NCBI RefSeq assembly: GCF_015291665.1
Contig: NZ_CP030048.1
Location: forward strand, 1,984,001-2,048,000
DNA length: 64,000 nucleotides
DNA from: Bradyrhizobium sp. CCBAU 53338
GTDB taxonomy: Bacteria; Pseudomonadota; Alphaproteobacteria; Rhizobiales; Xanthobacteraceae
Reading direction: 5' to 3'
Made by a program: the position numbers and the translations under genes. This document shows positions 1 through 7,367 of this stretch, piece by piece. A model generated the notes under the pieces. It did no database searches. It was not told where the DNA came from and worked only from the letters and a program-made list of their open reading frames with translations. How positions within the stretch are numbered: the stretch's first letter is position 1; every line of letters starts with the position of its first letter.

Positions 1-2
1 GT

Positions 3-647
3 TCGGTAGCGGACGCCTACGGTGGATCCGCTCGCTTCGACATCACCAAATGGCTCAGGCTAAATCCCGATCGTAGGAAGCCCGATCGGCAGAACCTCGT
101 CGGCGCCTCGTACATTCGGCGCAACGTTGATTTCCTCGTCAACCTGATCGATAACGCTGCGCTGGCCCCGTCGGTGCAGGCATCGCGGGAACGCGAGATC
201 GTCTGGTATCGGCCAGGCGGGTCGAACTGGGGGCGATCGCCCGACCTCCAGGAAGCCTTGCGCTCGATCAAGATTGCGCTCAGGCGCAAATACGGCAAAG
301 TCGAGATCCGTACGAGACTGGTTCTCCCCGACGACTCCCGCCGAGATCATCCCGAAAACTTCAAGAACCTGTTCGACGAAGGCTATCTCGCGCCGCCGGG
401 TTTCCTTCATCCCTCCGTTGAGGTCGTCCACGTCCGCGGCATCGCCGCGATCATGCTGGTAACGGTGGCGCTTTCGCCGACCGTCGAAGTTCCGGTGGGA
501 TTCGCGACTAGCGCGACCGATCCCTTGGCAAGGATCGAGCGCAAGCTGACGAAAGTCGATGCCATCTTCGAGGAGGTCTGGAAGGGAGAGCGGATCGAGG
601 AGGAGGAACACCCCGTCGGGCCGGAAGATGAGGAGCCCGAAGATTAA
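3..647 (+). CDS. Hypothetical protein, 5'-truncated by the window edge
   Basis: The frame is open from base 3 to a TAA at 645-647, giving at least 214 residues; the true start lies outside the window. A GTG at 174 is only an internal candidate. I do not recognise a family. The C-terminal part has a hydrophobic strand pattern around VEVVHVRGIAAIMLVTVA, then an acidic Glu/Pro/Asp-rich tail. A short piece of a related protein is found near 25.06-25.13 kb in a decayed frame, so this is probably an island family present at least twice. No signal peptide or membrane segment is seen in the visible part. Confidence 0.6.
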   Translation, partial: SVADAYGGSARFDITKWLRLNPDRRKPDRQNLVGASYIRRNVDFLVNLIDNAALAPSVQASREREIVWYRPGGSNWGRSPDLQEALRSIKIALRRKYGKVEIRTRLVLPDDSRRDHPENFKNLFDEGYLAPPGFLHPSVEVVHVRGIAAIMLVTVALSPTVEVPVGFATSATDPLARIERKLTKVDAIFEEVWKGERIEEEEHPVGPEDEEPED

Positions 648-741
648 CGGGGGCGCTCGGAGAGCCTTGCGCGACGAGCGAGACTCACCATAGTTTCAAT
701 CATCATCGATTTTTTCGTCATTCAGCAAAGCACGATAACGT

Positions 742-924
742 ATGCATAGAGCAAATCGCGACCTACCTGCGAGCGGCTTCGCCCTCATCGTCGATGGAAG
801 AGTGAAGACGGAGTTCACCACGAGAGAAGGTGCAGATAGCGGCGCTAGAGATTTGAAACAGCGCTTCCCCAGCCTGCAGATCAGGATCTACGACGCCGAG
901 AACAGGTCGCACGCTGATATCTGA
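742..924 (+). CDS. Small hypothetical protein (60 aa)
   Basis: A 60-residue frame starts at ATG 742 and ends with TGA. The composition looks coding: a possible beta strand (FALIVDGRVKTEF), then a charged helix and a strand (LQIRIYDAE). No strong Shine-Dalgarno sequence precedes the ATG and no family is recognised. It lies between the truncated gene at the window edge and the leftward protease operon, with which it converges. Confidence 0.45.
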   Translation: MHRANRDLPASGFALIVDGRVKTEFTTREGADSGARDLKQRFPSLQIRIYDAENRSHADI

Positions 925-953
925 GAGTTGTCGCACCCGAAAATTGGACGTCG

Positions 954-1211
954 TTATCCGGATCTTTCATCTTCCGTGAGCGCCGCTCCGATAAGGCGCC
1001 AGACGCTCTGACGACGATCGTGATCCCGCACGAAAACAGTGCGCGTGGCCGGGGCATTGCCGGTCAGCGGGTTCTCTCCCTCCGAAATATCTACCCGATA
1101 GTCGCTGCGGTTCGCGAGATCGGAGATGTTCCCGATATGCATCACCGCGATCGTGCGACGAAAATCTGCCGCTCCTCCAGGAAATAGTTCAACTGTTACT
1201 CTGAGCATCAA
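954..1211 (-). CDS. Small conserved island protein, last gene of the AAA-protease operon
   Basis: This 85-aa protein starts at 1211 and overlaps the stop of the FtsH-like gene by 4 nt (ATGA), so it is translationally coupled to it. It begins with a short strand (LRVTVELFPGG), continues with a NISDLANRSDYRV segment and ends in a QSVWRLIGAAL helix. An 88-aa paralogue at 26999-27265 has the same layout (LKVTVELYPGG; NLSDLADVSDYEI; QSVWKLVGAAI), and a frameshifted third copy lies at 20668-20863. I know of no assigned function. Its fixed place behind an ATP-dependent protease suggests an adaptor, substrate or partner, but that is inference. Confidence 0.7.
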   Translation of the reverse strand: MMLRVTVELFPGGAADFRRTIAVMHIGNISDLANRSDYRVDISEGENPLTGNAPATRTVFVRDHDRRQSVWRLIGAALTEDERSG

Positions 1212-3307
1212 TCCTCCGTTTGGTCTTCGTCGTGTAACTCGGGCTTTACGGTCTGCGTCAGCAGGAGCCGCTCGATCTCGGAGCGATCCAGATATCCCGT
1301 CGTCTGCAACCGAGCGGCTACTGCCTCTACGGCCGGGCGGTTCTTTTCGATGAGGGCGCGAGCACGCTCATGACAGCGGTCCAACCTCTTTCTGACAAGG
1401 GAGGTGACGCCGGGATCATGAAGGAACATCTCCCGCGTATTCTTCGCATAATGGACGACACCCAGTGAGCCCAATCCGTAGCCCAATTCGAGGTCCAGGG
1501 CGGCACCCGTAGCACGGGCGAAATCGCTGTCATCGCCGATGCCGGCACCTATGGTCGCTTCGGCCCGACCGAGCAGGATCTCCTCAGCGGCCCGGCCGCC
1601 GAGGAGTGCGGTGATCAGATTTTCGACGCCAGCCTCGGTTTGGGCGTTCGCACTGGAGAGATCGACCCGGGTCGTTCCGCCATGATCCAGGATGCTCAAT
1701 GCCTGCGGCTCGAATACGTCGAGCGCGACACCGACGATCAGGTGACCCGACTCGTGGACGGCGCAGACCCGCCTGAGCTTGTCCGGCAGAGCTTCGCGGC
1801 CGGACCGTATCTCGTGAACGACATCTTCGATCGTAAGATCGCGTTGCGCGCGCCGTGCACGGGATCTCGCCCGCCGGACCCATGTCTCGACGTCGGCGCC
1901 GGTATGCCCGATCGCCGCGAGCGCGGCGTGGGTCAGGTCGGCGCCAGGCAGAAGGTTCGGCCCTAGATAGTAGCGCAAGATCTTTGCGAGCGCAGCGGCG
2001 TCGGGCAGCGGGATCTCGATGGTCCGGTCGAGTCGGCCGGCACGTCTTACCGCCGGATCGATCCGCTCGGGGAAGTTAGTGCAGCATACGACGATCACAC
2101 CGGGAGGAACGGCCGACAGCTGCTCCAACAACAGATTCAGGATCTGAGTCCAGTATTCCCGGTATTCCCCGCCGATGCTGGCGCGGTCGCTTATTCCGTC
2201 CAGTTCGTCCACGAACAAAACGGCGGGCGCGAGCTGCTTCGCCTTGGAGAAGCTGTCCTTGATGGCTGCGAGCGTGCCCGATAAATATAGAGCGGAATTC
2301 CAGTCCGCGACGCTCGTCTTCACGATGGGCACGTTGCAGGATTTGGCCAGAGCCATGGCGTATTGCGTCTTGCCGACTCCGGGGGGGCCGAAGAGGAGCA
2401 GGGAGCTTTCGATATTTTCCCAGTCCAGGCGCCCCGTCCGATACGCCCGCAGGTCGGCTACGAGTTCGAGTCCCCAATCGCGCGCGGCGCCGTAACCGGG
2501 AAGGTCTTCCAGTGAGGGGCCGTCGTAATCGAGAACCGTCTTGTTCGAGACCATGGCGTCCATTCGGCGGATGCAATCGTCCGCCGAGCGGTCAGGTCGG
2601 ATGGAGAGTGCCAAATCGGAGATGTCCACGACCTGCACCAACTGTTCGTCGACGGCGATAGTGGGCGCTTCCCCGGTCACCGCCTCGACAACCAGCGAGA
2701 TCGCGGACGCATCCAAGCGCTCCAGCGACAGGTGATGCTCCGCGGCCCTCAACAGATCGCGAGGCAGATGGCGACGGGGATCGGGAGCGATACCGACGAT
2801 GGGCGCAAGAGCATGAAGAGCCTTCGCCACCGCTTCGTTGCCGTTTTCGTTGCGATGCTGCTTCCCCGATCCGTCGCGGGACACCAACAGAACGGGGTTG
2901 GCGCAATTGGCTTCGAAGTGCTGCTCGTCCCTGATGGAGGCATCCTTGCCGAAGGCGCAGACCTTCAAGATCCCGCGGACGAGCGGTACGACGGCGGCCG
3001 AGTGCGTCGTGATCGAGACCACGGGGCACCCGCGGCGCAATTCCCGAGCGAGGCTGTCCACGCTCTCGACCGCCCGCGCGAGAAGGACAGCCGCCGCCGC
3101 CACGTCGGGTGGGATGGAGCCCTTGACCGCCGTCCGTGAGACGCCGGACAGATGGTCGATCGCCTTCTCGACAGGATCTCTTTTCTCGCTGCCACGAAGC
3201 GGCCGCGCGTGTGGCCCGGCGTTATGTCCCAGCATGTCGAGGTATGCTCTGGCCAGCAGATCTTTTCGCGCGTTCGTCTTCAGATGCTTCAAGCGTTCAC
3301 CATTCAT
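1208..3307 (-). CDS. Soluble FtsH-like AAA+ ATPase / M41 zinc metallopeptidase
   Basis: The 699-aa protein has an N-terminal region of about 265 residues with no family I recognise. An AAA+ module follows: Walker A GPPGVGKT near residues 307-314, Walker B VLFVDELD near 363-370, and an arginine-finger-like RRAGRLDR near 421-428. A C-terminal M41-type peptidase carries the zinc motif HESGH at 518-522 and a likely third ligand in GDDSDFARAT near 593. Canonical FtsH is about 640 aa with two N-terminal membrane helices; none is visible here, so this should be cytosolic. The start at 3307 is preferred because it lies 4 nt after the stop of the upstream gene; the open frame runs further upstream but there overlaps that gene. 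In the family, ATP-driven unfolding feeds the metalloprotease. The substrate is unknown. Confidence 0.85.
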   Translation of the reverse strand: MNGERLKHLKTNARKDLLARAYLDMLGHNAGPHARPLRGSEKRDPVEKAIDHLSGVSRTAVKGSIPPDVAAAAVLLARAVESVDSLARELRRGCPVVSITTHSAAVVPLVRGILKVCAFGKDASIRDEQHFEANCANPVLLVSRDGSGKQHRNENGNEAVAKALHALAPIVGIAPDPRRHLPRDLLRAAEHHLSLERLDASAISLVVEAVTGEAPTIAVDEQLVQVVDISDLALSIRPDRSADDCIRRMDAMVSNKTVLDYDGPSLEDLPGYGAARDWGLELVADLRAYRTGRLDWENIESSLLLFGPPGVGKTQYAMALAKSCNVPIVKTSVADWNSALYLSGTLAAIKDSFSKAKQLAPAVLFVDELDGISDRASIGGEYREYWTQILNLLLEQLSAVPPGVIVVCCTNFPERIDPAVRRAGRLDRTIEIPLPDAAALAKILRYYLGPNLLPGADLTHAALAAIGHTGADVETWVRRARSRARRAQRDLTIEDVVHEIRSGREALPDKLRRVCAVHESGHLIVGVALDVFEPQALSILDHGGTTRVDLSSANAQTEAGVENLITALLGGRAAEEILLGRAEATIGAGIGDDSDFARATGAALDLELGYGLGSLGVVHYAKNTREMFLHDPGVTSLVRKRLDRCHERARALIEKNRPAVEAVAARLQTTGYLDRSEIERLLLTQTVKPELHDEDQTED

Positions 3308-3311
3308 CGCA

Positions 3312-3893
3312 CTAGCGGCGCGGACGGACGAGCGTCTTCGGCCCGAGCTGGTGGTTGTCGATGTCGAGTTCGAGCGCATTCTCGCACGCGAGGGTGCAGA
3401 CCACGCTGAGGGCGCCCGATTCCGTGACGACGAGGCGATCGAGCTCGCCGACCGTCTGGGGGCCGCGTTCGCCGAGCGTTTCCAGGATACGGTGCCGGTC
3501 GCGGGCGGAATGGCGGTCGTTCCTGCATTCCCAGATGCGCCGCGCGTTCCCGAACCGCGGCTCGCTGCGGATATCTTCGCGAGCGATTTCGCGACGGCGG
3601 ATGCCACGAGCGGTGAGACCCCGGTCGACGGTTTCGTCGTCGGCGGGGGTCCTGAGGGGCGACGGGCCGACGACTTCCATCATGTAGTCGCCGTCATCGC
3701 GGTGGACGATGATCGACCCGACAGTAACGGCGCGACCGCCGTGCACGACTTGGTGCATGAACTGAATGGACCTGACATGTGGGTCCAATGCCGTCTGGAT
3801 AACGAGGTCGCGCCGGACCGTGTCTGGGACGGGAATGGCGGTCTTTGTCTTCGGAGTGCTGACGACGGGCGTACGCCGGCGGATCGTGCGCAT
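3312..3893 (-). CDS. Conserved hypothetical protein (193 aa) with C-terminal winged-helix-like region
   Basis: The ATG at 3893 follows an AGGA sequence, and the stop lies 4 nt before the start of the AAA/M41 protease gene. The N-terminal half contains HVRSIQFMHQ and DGDYMMEVVGP. The C-terminal half (RHRILETLGERGPQTVGEL, then LGPKTLVRPR) looks like a winged helix. The arrangement is reminiscent of small TnsA-like island proteins, including an IRSEPRFGNARRIW stretch, but the nuclease signature is not convincing and I give no function. Its coupling to the protease gene suggests a joint role. Confidence 0.65.
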   Translation of the reverse strand: MRTIRRRTPVVSTPKTKTAIPVPDTVRRDLVIQTALDPHVRSIQFMHQVVHGGRAVTVGSIIVHRDDGDYMMEVVGPSPLRTPADDETVDRGLTARGIRRREIAREDIRSEPRFGNARRIWECRNDRHSARDRHRILETLGERGPQTVGELDRLVVTESGALSVVCTLACENALELDIDNHQLGPKTLVRPRR

Positions 3894-3984
3894 GAAAGGG
3901 TCCTGGTCTGCGTGAAGGGCTGTGGTGCGGAAAAACGTGGCCGTCGCCGGCTTCGTCGTCGTCGTGATGCATGGGTTCTCCTTT

Positions 3985-4779
3985 TCAGATTTCGAAGGTG
4001 AAGTACGGGTCGAAGGCGCGGTTTTGCCAAGCGCTTGGGGTGGCGCAGGTGAAAGGGCCGTATCCCTTGGGATTGCTGATCAAGCGCGTACGGCCGACGA
4101 CACGCTCATGACGCTCGTGAATGTGCCCCGACACCCAGCAATCGGCGCCGAGCTCTTCGACGAGCTCCAGCCCGTTGCTGCAGTAGGCGGATGCCGCCAG
4201 GTCGTGGCGGAAGGCACGCGGCAGCGCCGACGGGTCGACGGAATGATGCGTCGCGATGATTCGGCGGCGCCGGGGATCGCGTGCACAGTGGTTTCGCAGG
4301 AAGGCGACGCTTCGCCGGTGCGCCGCGAGGGTGTCCGTCGACCGCAACTTGCGGCTATACTGGTCTGCACGGATCTTGCCGTAGTCGTTCATGCGAGCCT
4401 CGGCGGCGCGCATGGCATCGGTGACAGTGTCGTCGCCGAACAGGGCGAAGTCGGTCCAAAGAGTGCATCCCACGAACTCGACGTCACCTATTGTCACCGC
4501 CTCGTTCTCGAGAACGTGGATGCGCGTACCGGCCGCTTCCGCTCTGGCCAGTTCGATGGTGGCATCGAAGTCGGTGCCGTACCGTTCGTGATTACCGGCG
4601 ACATAGACCACGTCGTGCTCCGGGAAGCGCTCGCGGAGCCAGACGACGCCACGCTCGGCACGCGTGATCAAATCGCCGGCGACGACGAGAACATCGAATT
4701 GAGGACGCTTCTGCGGAAGATCCCAGACCGACATCTCAAGATGGATGTCGGAAAGCAGCCAAACGAGCACTGAAGGCAC
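3985..4779 (-). CDS. Calcineurin-like metallophosphoesterase
   Basis: The 264-aa protein has all the dinuclear metal motifs of the calcineurin-like superfamily in order: SDIHLE near the N-terminus, GDLI, GNHERY, THH and GHIHER. It should be an active phosphoesterase or nuclease of unknown substrate. The start is a GTG at 4779 or another GTG three codons later, and neither has a clear ribosome binding site. The stop lies 91 nt before the 193-aa gene, and the operon continues to the AAA/M41 protease. Phosphoesterases beside ATP-dependent proteases are seen in predicted phage-conflict loci; membership here is inferred from context. Confidence 0.85.
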   Translation of the reverse strand: MPSVLVWLLSDIHLEMSVWDLPQKRPQFDVLVVAGDLITRAERGVVWLRERFPEHDVVYVAGNHERYGTDFDATIELARAEAAGTRIHVLENEAVTIGDVEFVGCTLWTDFALFGDDTVTDAMRAAEARMNDYGKIRADQYSRKLRSTDTLAAHRRSVAFLRNHCARDPRRRRIIATHHSVDPSALPRAFRHDLAASAYCSNGLELVEELGADCWVSGHIHERHERVVGRTRLISNPKGYGPFTCATPSAWQNRAFDPYFTFEI

Positions 4780-4809
4780 CTGGAGGAAAGAAGATCGGCG
4801 CGATCCGGC

Positions 4810-4820
4810 GGGGGGGGGGG
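4810..4820. repeat. Run of 11 G residues
   Basis: An uninterrupted G tract lies on the + strand between the small 66-aa gene and the metallophosphoesterase gene. Such a tract can slip in replication and vary in length. It is intergenic, so any effect would be on transcript spacing or stability rather than on a reading frame. Confidence 0.5.
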
Positions 4821-4850
4821 ACCGGACCGCGCCGCGGGACGCTCCCGGAT

Positions 4851-5051
4851 CTAGCCGATCCGGCGCGGCCCATGGAAAGGACGGGTGAGGGTGAGGCTAC
4901 GCTGCGTCGGCAACGCCGCGCTGCCCTCGAGCCACCCGAAGGTCTTCAGACCATGCAGGGCGGGGCCCCTGAACGGCTGAGGACGCGCCGACGCCGTGCG
5001 CGTCGTATCGCGGGCGCGATTTTTCGAGTGGTTGTCGTAGATGCCGGACAT
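4851..5051 (-). CDS. Small hypothetical protein (66 aa), operon leader gene
   Basis: The ATG at 5051 is preceded by a good Shine-Dalgarno sequence (AAGGAGCTGGCC, then ATG), which fixes this start over an in-frame ATG at 5081. The product begins MSGIYDNHSKNRARDT, is basic and Arg/Pro-rich, and has no recognised domain. It is the first gene after the operator array at 5110-5136 and reads toward the metallophosphoesterase 72 bp away, so it is probably the first gene of that operon. Confidence 0.5.
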   Translation of the reverse strand: MSGIYDNHSKNRARDTTRTASARPQPFRGPALHGLKTFGWLEGSAALPTQRSLTLTRPFHGPRRIG

Positions 5052-5109
5052 GGCCAGCTCCTTTCCTTCGATCCCGTCCATGATCGAAAAGTAGCACGCC
5101 GAGTCAGGT

Positions 5110-5136
5110 ATGTCAATATCTAGATATCTAAATATT
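5110..5136. promoter_or_regulatory. Operator array 1: hexamers at 8-bp spacing
   Basis: Three related hexamers AATATC, GATATC and AATATT start at 5115, 5123 and 5131, exactly 8 bp apart. The array contains the perfect palindrome ATATCTAGATAT. The 20-mer ATGTCAATATCTAGATATCT at 5110-5129 recurs identically at 6697-6716. It lies about 60 bp upstream of the leftward operon that starts at 5051. Ribbon-helix-helix repressors commonly bind such short tandem units, and one is encoded at 6811. Confidence 0.7.
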
Positions 5137-5204
5137 CAAGGCTGTCGGATTCTTTGGGAGGCCGACGGTGGCCGTCCTAGGCGGATATGAATGGAGCGGA
5201 TCGT

Positions 5205-6575
5205 CTAGGAAGAGGTCTTCTCTTGGTCGCCGGCTTCGATCAGGACCGTCTCGAGGCTCGCGATTTCCGGCACGGCCTTTCCTGCGATCGCCTGCAGGTC
5301 ACCTACCAGACCGACCGTCGAATCGACCACCGTCACGATCTGCATCTCCCGCTTCGCCCACTGCCGGCCCATGAACTTGCGCTCTTTCTCGAGATCGTCG
5401 CGCATATCGTTGAACTTCTCGACGACGGCTTCGACGCGTTGCCGGAATTTGGTGCCGGTGAGGTATCGGTAGACCAGTTCGGTCTTTGCCAGTTGTCCTT
5501 GCTGGGCGATCTTCGACTCCTCCACCTCCACGATGGTCTGTCTGAGCGCGATGGCCAGCACCACGGCATATCGGGGATGAGACACCCATACGCCTTCGAC
5601 CAGATCGAAATGATCGACCTTCTTGGGCAGTGCGTGAGAGACGATGATCGCCATATCCGCACCGCAGCGCCGCTGGTCGTCACGCAGCTTGGCGAGCCAG
5701 GCGTCGCTCCAAGCCTTGGTGCGTTTTGTTTCCCAAAGGATGGTGCCGGCATTCCGTCCCACGTTCCCGTTGACCTTCTGGACGACGTCGGCGCCGATCT
5801 CTCCCTTTCCTACGGCCTCGACGAGATCCGCCGGAAAGCGGGAGCGGAGTACGTCCTCAAGTTCGAGCTCGAAGGCTTCGCCAAGTCCCTGCTGCGAGCT
5901 CAATTCCGCCTTGCGCTTCAGCTCCTCGATGGTGCGCCCCATGGATTCGATCGTCTGGTCGCGCTCGATCACGCGGAGGCGCGCCGAAGCATCTGCCTCC
6001 TGCTGGGCCTTCAACCTGATCGCCTGGAGCGAGGCCTCGACGCGTCTTTCGACCGTCAGGTCCAGCTCGCGCCTTTCCTCGTCGAGCTCGCGGTGCTTGC
6101 GCAGTAGCTCCGCCTGCGTCTTCTGGGCTTCGGCCAGCTTGGCGTTGTTGGCTTCGATCGCGTTCCGGAGTTCGACGGCCTCGGCGTCCTTCGAAGCGAT
6201 CTCCGCCGCCACCGACTCGCGGGCCTTCCTGCTTTCCTGGGAGATGATCCGTCCGCGTTCCTCTCCGATCCGCCGGGCGATTTCACCCTCCATGCCGTCG
6301 CGGTCCCTGGCGAGCTGGTCGCGTTCCTGTCGGAGCGCATCGGTCCGGCGGGCCATTTCCGCGTCTTTCGCGACCAGTTGCTCCTGAAAAACGCGGCGGT
6401 TTTCCTCGATCAACGGGGCCGCGAGCGACTCGGTCAGCTTGATGGCGTGATTGCAGTTCGGACAATGAAGAACGGCCTCGGGTTTGACGACTCGAGGCAG
6501 ACCGGTTTTGAAGTTCAATAGTCGCTCCAATCTAGGCGGCCCGAGAAGGCGGTACACGAACGCGTACGAGGGCAT
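5205..6575 (-). CDS. DUF2130 coiled-coil protein with nuclease-like core
   Basis: The 456-aa protein starts with a zinc-ribbon-like CPNCNHAIKL. A long charged coiled coil follows over about residues 50-230, rich in Arg/Glu with repeated EERR and ELRN segments. The C-terminal domain contains GTILWETKRTKAW and a D-x-A-I-I-V stretch typical of the DUF2130 family, in which an E-x-K pair hints at a PD-(D/E)XK-type fold. Biochemical function is unknown to me. It has its own operator copy 120-140 bp upstream, shared with the AAA-protease operon, so the two are probably co-regulated. The ATG at 6575 has no strong ribosome binding site; a TTG closer to the Cys motif is possible. Confidence 0.8.
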   Translation of the reverse strand: MPSYAFVYRLLGPPRLERLLNFKTGLPRVVKPEAVLHCPNCNHAIKLTESLAAPLIEENRRVFQEQLVAKDAEMARRTDALRQERDQLARDRDGMEGEIARRIGEERGRIISQESRKARESVAAEIASKDAEAVELRNAIEANNAKLAEAQKTQAELLRKHRELDEERRELDLTVERRVEASLQAIRLKAQQEADASARLRVIERDQTIESMGRTIEELKRKAELSSQQGLGEAFELELEDVLRSRFPADLVEAVGKGEIGADVVQKVNGNVGRNAGTILWETKRTKAWSDAWLAKLRDDQRRCGADMAIIVSHALPKKVDHFDLVEGVWVSHPRYAVVLAIALRQTIVEVEESKIAQQGQLAKTELVYRYLTGTKFRQRVEAVVEKFNDMRDDLEKERKFMGRQWAKREMQIVTVVDSTVGLVGDLQAIAGKAVPEIASLETVLIEAGDQEKTSS

Positions 6576-6696
6576 GCCGGCCGGGCCAGCCGTTTGCAGA
6601 GGCGATCGGCTGTTAGGAGGCCGTCGCTATCTCCCGGCGCAACGGACGTGCGTTAAGTGCTTGGTTCGGCGTTCAATTTAACATGGCTATCCAGAA

Positions 6697-6716
6697 ATGT
6701 CAATATCTAGATATCT
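6697..6716. promoter_or_regulatory. Operator array 2
   Basis: The 20-mer ATGTCAATATCTAGATATCT is identical to 5110-5129 and contains AATATC and GATATC 8 bp apart. It lies in the divergent region between the DUF2130 gene (leftward, start 6575) and the ribbon-helix-helix gene (rightward, start 6811). Confidence 0.7.
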
Positions 6717-6774
6717 GTCGCAATGGCAGCGTGGATAACGTGCGTCACGCGGCTTTCAGCTGTGGCCACCGACT

Positions 6775-6797
6775 GATATGGACATCTAGGTATCCAC
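6775..6797. promoter_or_regulatory. Operator array 3, at the RHH gene's own promoter
   Basis: Degenerate units GACATC (6781) and GGTATC (6789) are 8 bp apart and share the CTAG centre with arrays 1 and 2; GATATG directly precedes them at 6775. The array ends 14 bp before the ATG of the ribbon-helix-helix gene, a position suited to autorepression. Confidence 0.55.
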
Positions 6798-6810
6798 GGG
6801 AAAGTCGAAC

Positions 6811-6993
6811 ATGAAGAGAGCCAAGAAGGATGAACCACCCGGAAGGCCAGACGGACGGAAGGCGACGTCGATGTACCTCATGCCTCACATTCTGGACGCC
6901 TTGAAGAAGGCCGCCATCGACGAGAAGAGGAATGCGTACGAGATCGTGGAAGACGCGGTGCTCGCATATCTCAAGAAGACAAGACAGATCTAG
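6811..6993 (+). CDS. Ribbon-helix-helix DNA-binding protein (60 aa)
   Basis: The short protein has a basic N-terminus, a candidate beta strand (TSMYLM) and two helices (HILDALKKAAIDEKR and AYEIVEDAVLAYLKK), the CopG/Arc-type ribbon-helix-helix layout. Such proteins dimerise and insert a beta ribbon into the major groove of short tandem sites. Three arrays of 8-bp-spaced hexamers lie within 1.7 kb on its left, one directly before its start, and two more lie near 20.9 and 27.3 kb. I infer that it represses these island genes and itself. No partner toxin gene is seen next to it. Confidence 0.75.
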   Translation: MKRAKKDEPPGRPDGRKATSMYLMPHILDALKKAAIDEKRNAYEIVEDAVLAYLKKTRQI

Positions 6994-7259
6994 CTATGGC
7001 TTCGAACCGAGCGTTAGGGCCACCGTCCCGCATGAAGGGGGCGCAACGCCCACGAACGACCGCTCAGCCTCAAGAGGGCCGAGCTTCCGCCCTCGCAAAC
7101 CTATTCCTCCTGGAGGCCATCCCGACGTGCCGGTGGAGAGTTGCCTCAAGGTTCTGCTCTCCAATGTGCTGAGCGAGAAAGGTCGCTCATCTGGTCAGAT
7201 TAGCGTCGCATGGTATTATATAACCCTTCAAACCGCGATGCGCGAAACACCCATCGTCT
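6994..7259. other. Intergenic region before the ietAS-type pair
   Basis: From the RHH stop to the ietA-like start (6994-7367) there is no convincing gene. The left part is GC-rich with unlikely frames. The right part becomes AT-rich, including GGTATTATATAACCC near 7211-7225, and leads into the phased octamers at 7260-7307. Confidence 0.4.
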
Positions 7260-7307
7260 TGCATTATCGCAAATAAAATTGCATGATCACATAGTTTTAT
7301 GCATTAT
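7260..7307. promoter_or_regulatory. Three TGCATKAT octamers at exact 20-bp spacing
   Basis: TGCATTAT starts at 7260, TGCATGAT at 7280 and TGCATTAT at 7300, so all three are spaced exactly 20 bp apart, about two helical turns, on the same DNA face. The stretch is AT-rich and ends 60 bp before the AAA+ ATPase start. It is a plausible operator or activator site for the ATPase-subtilase operon; the binding protein is unknown. Confidence 0.55.
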
Positions 7308-7367
7308 TAACGTCTTTCGTGCACTGGGCCCATTGATTGATGAGTTCGCGCGACATAGGTTCTGGCC

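Noticed and set aside
3308..3607. An N-terminal extension of the AAA/M41 protease by 100 codons
   Set aside because: It overlaps the 193-aa gene, is Ser/Arg/Ala-rich without structure, and the ATG at 3307 fits the 4-nt operon spacing.
6932..7276. A 114-codon frame overlapping the end of the RHH gene
   Set aside because: It is a different frame over the RHH coding region followed by Pro/Arg-rich sequence, with no start signal.
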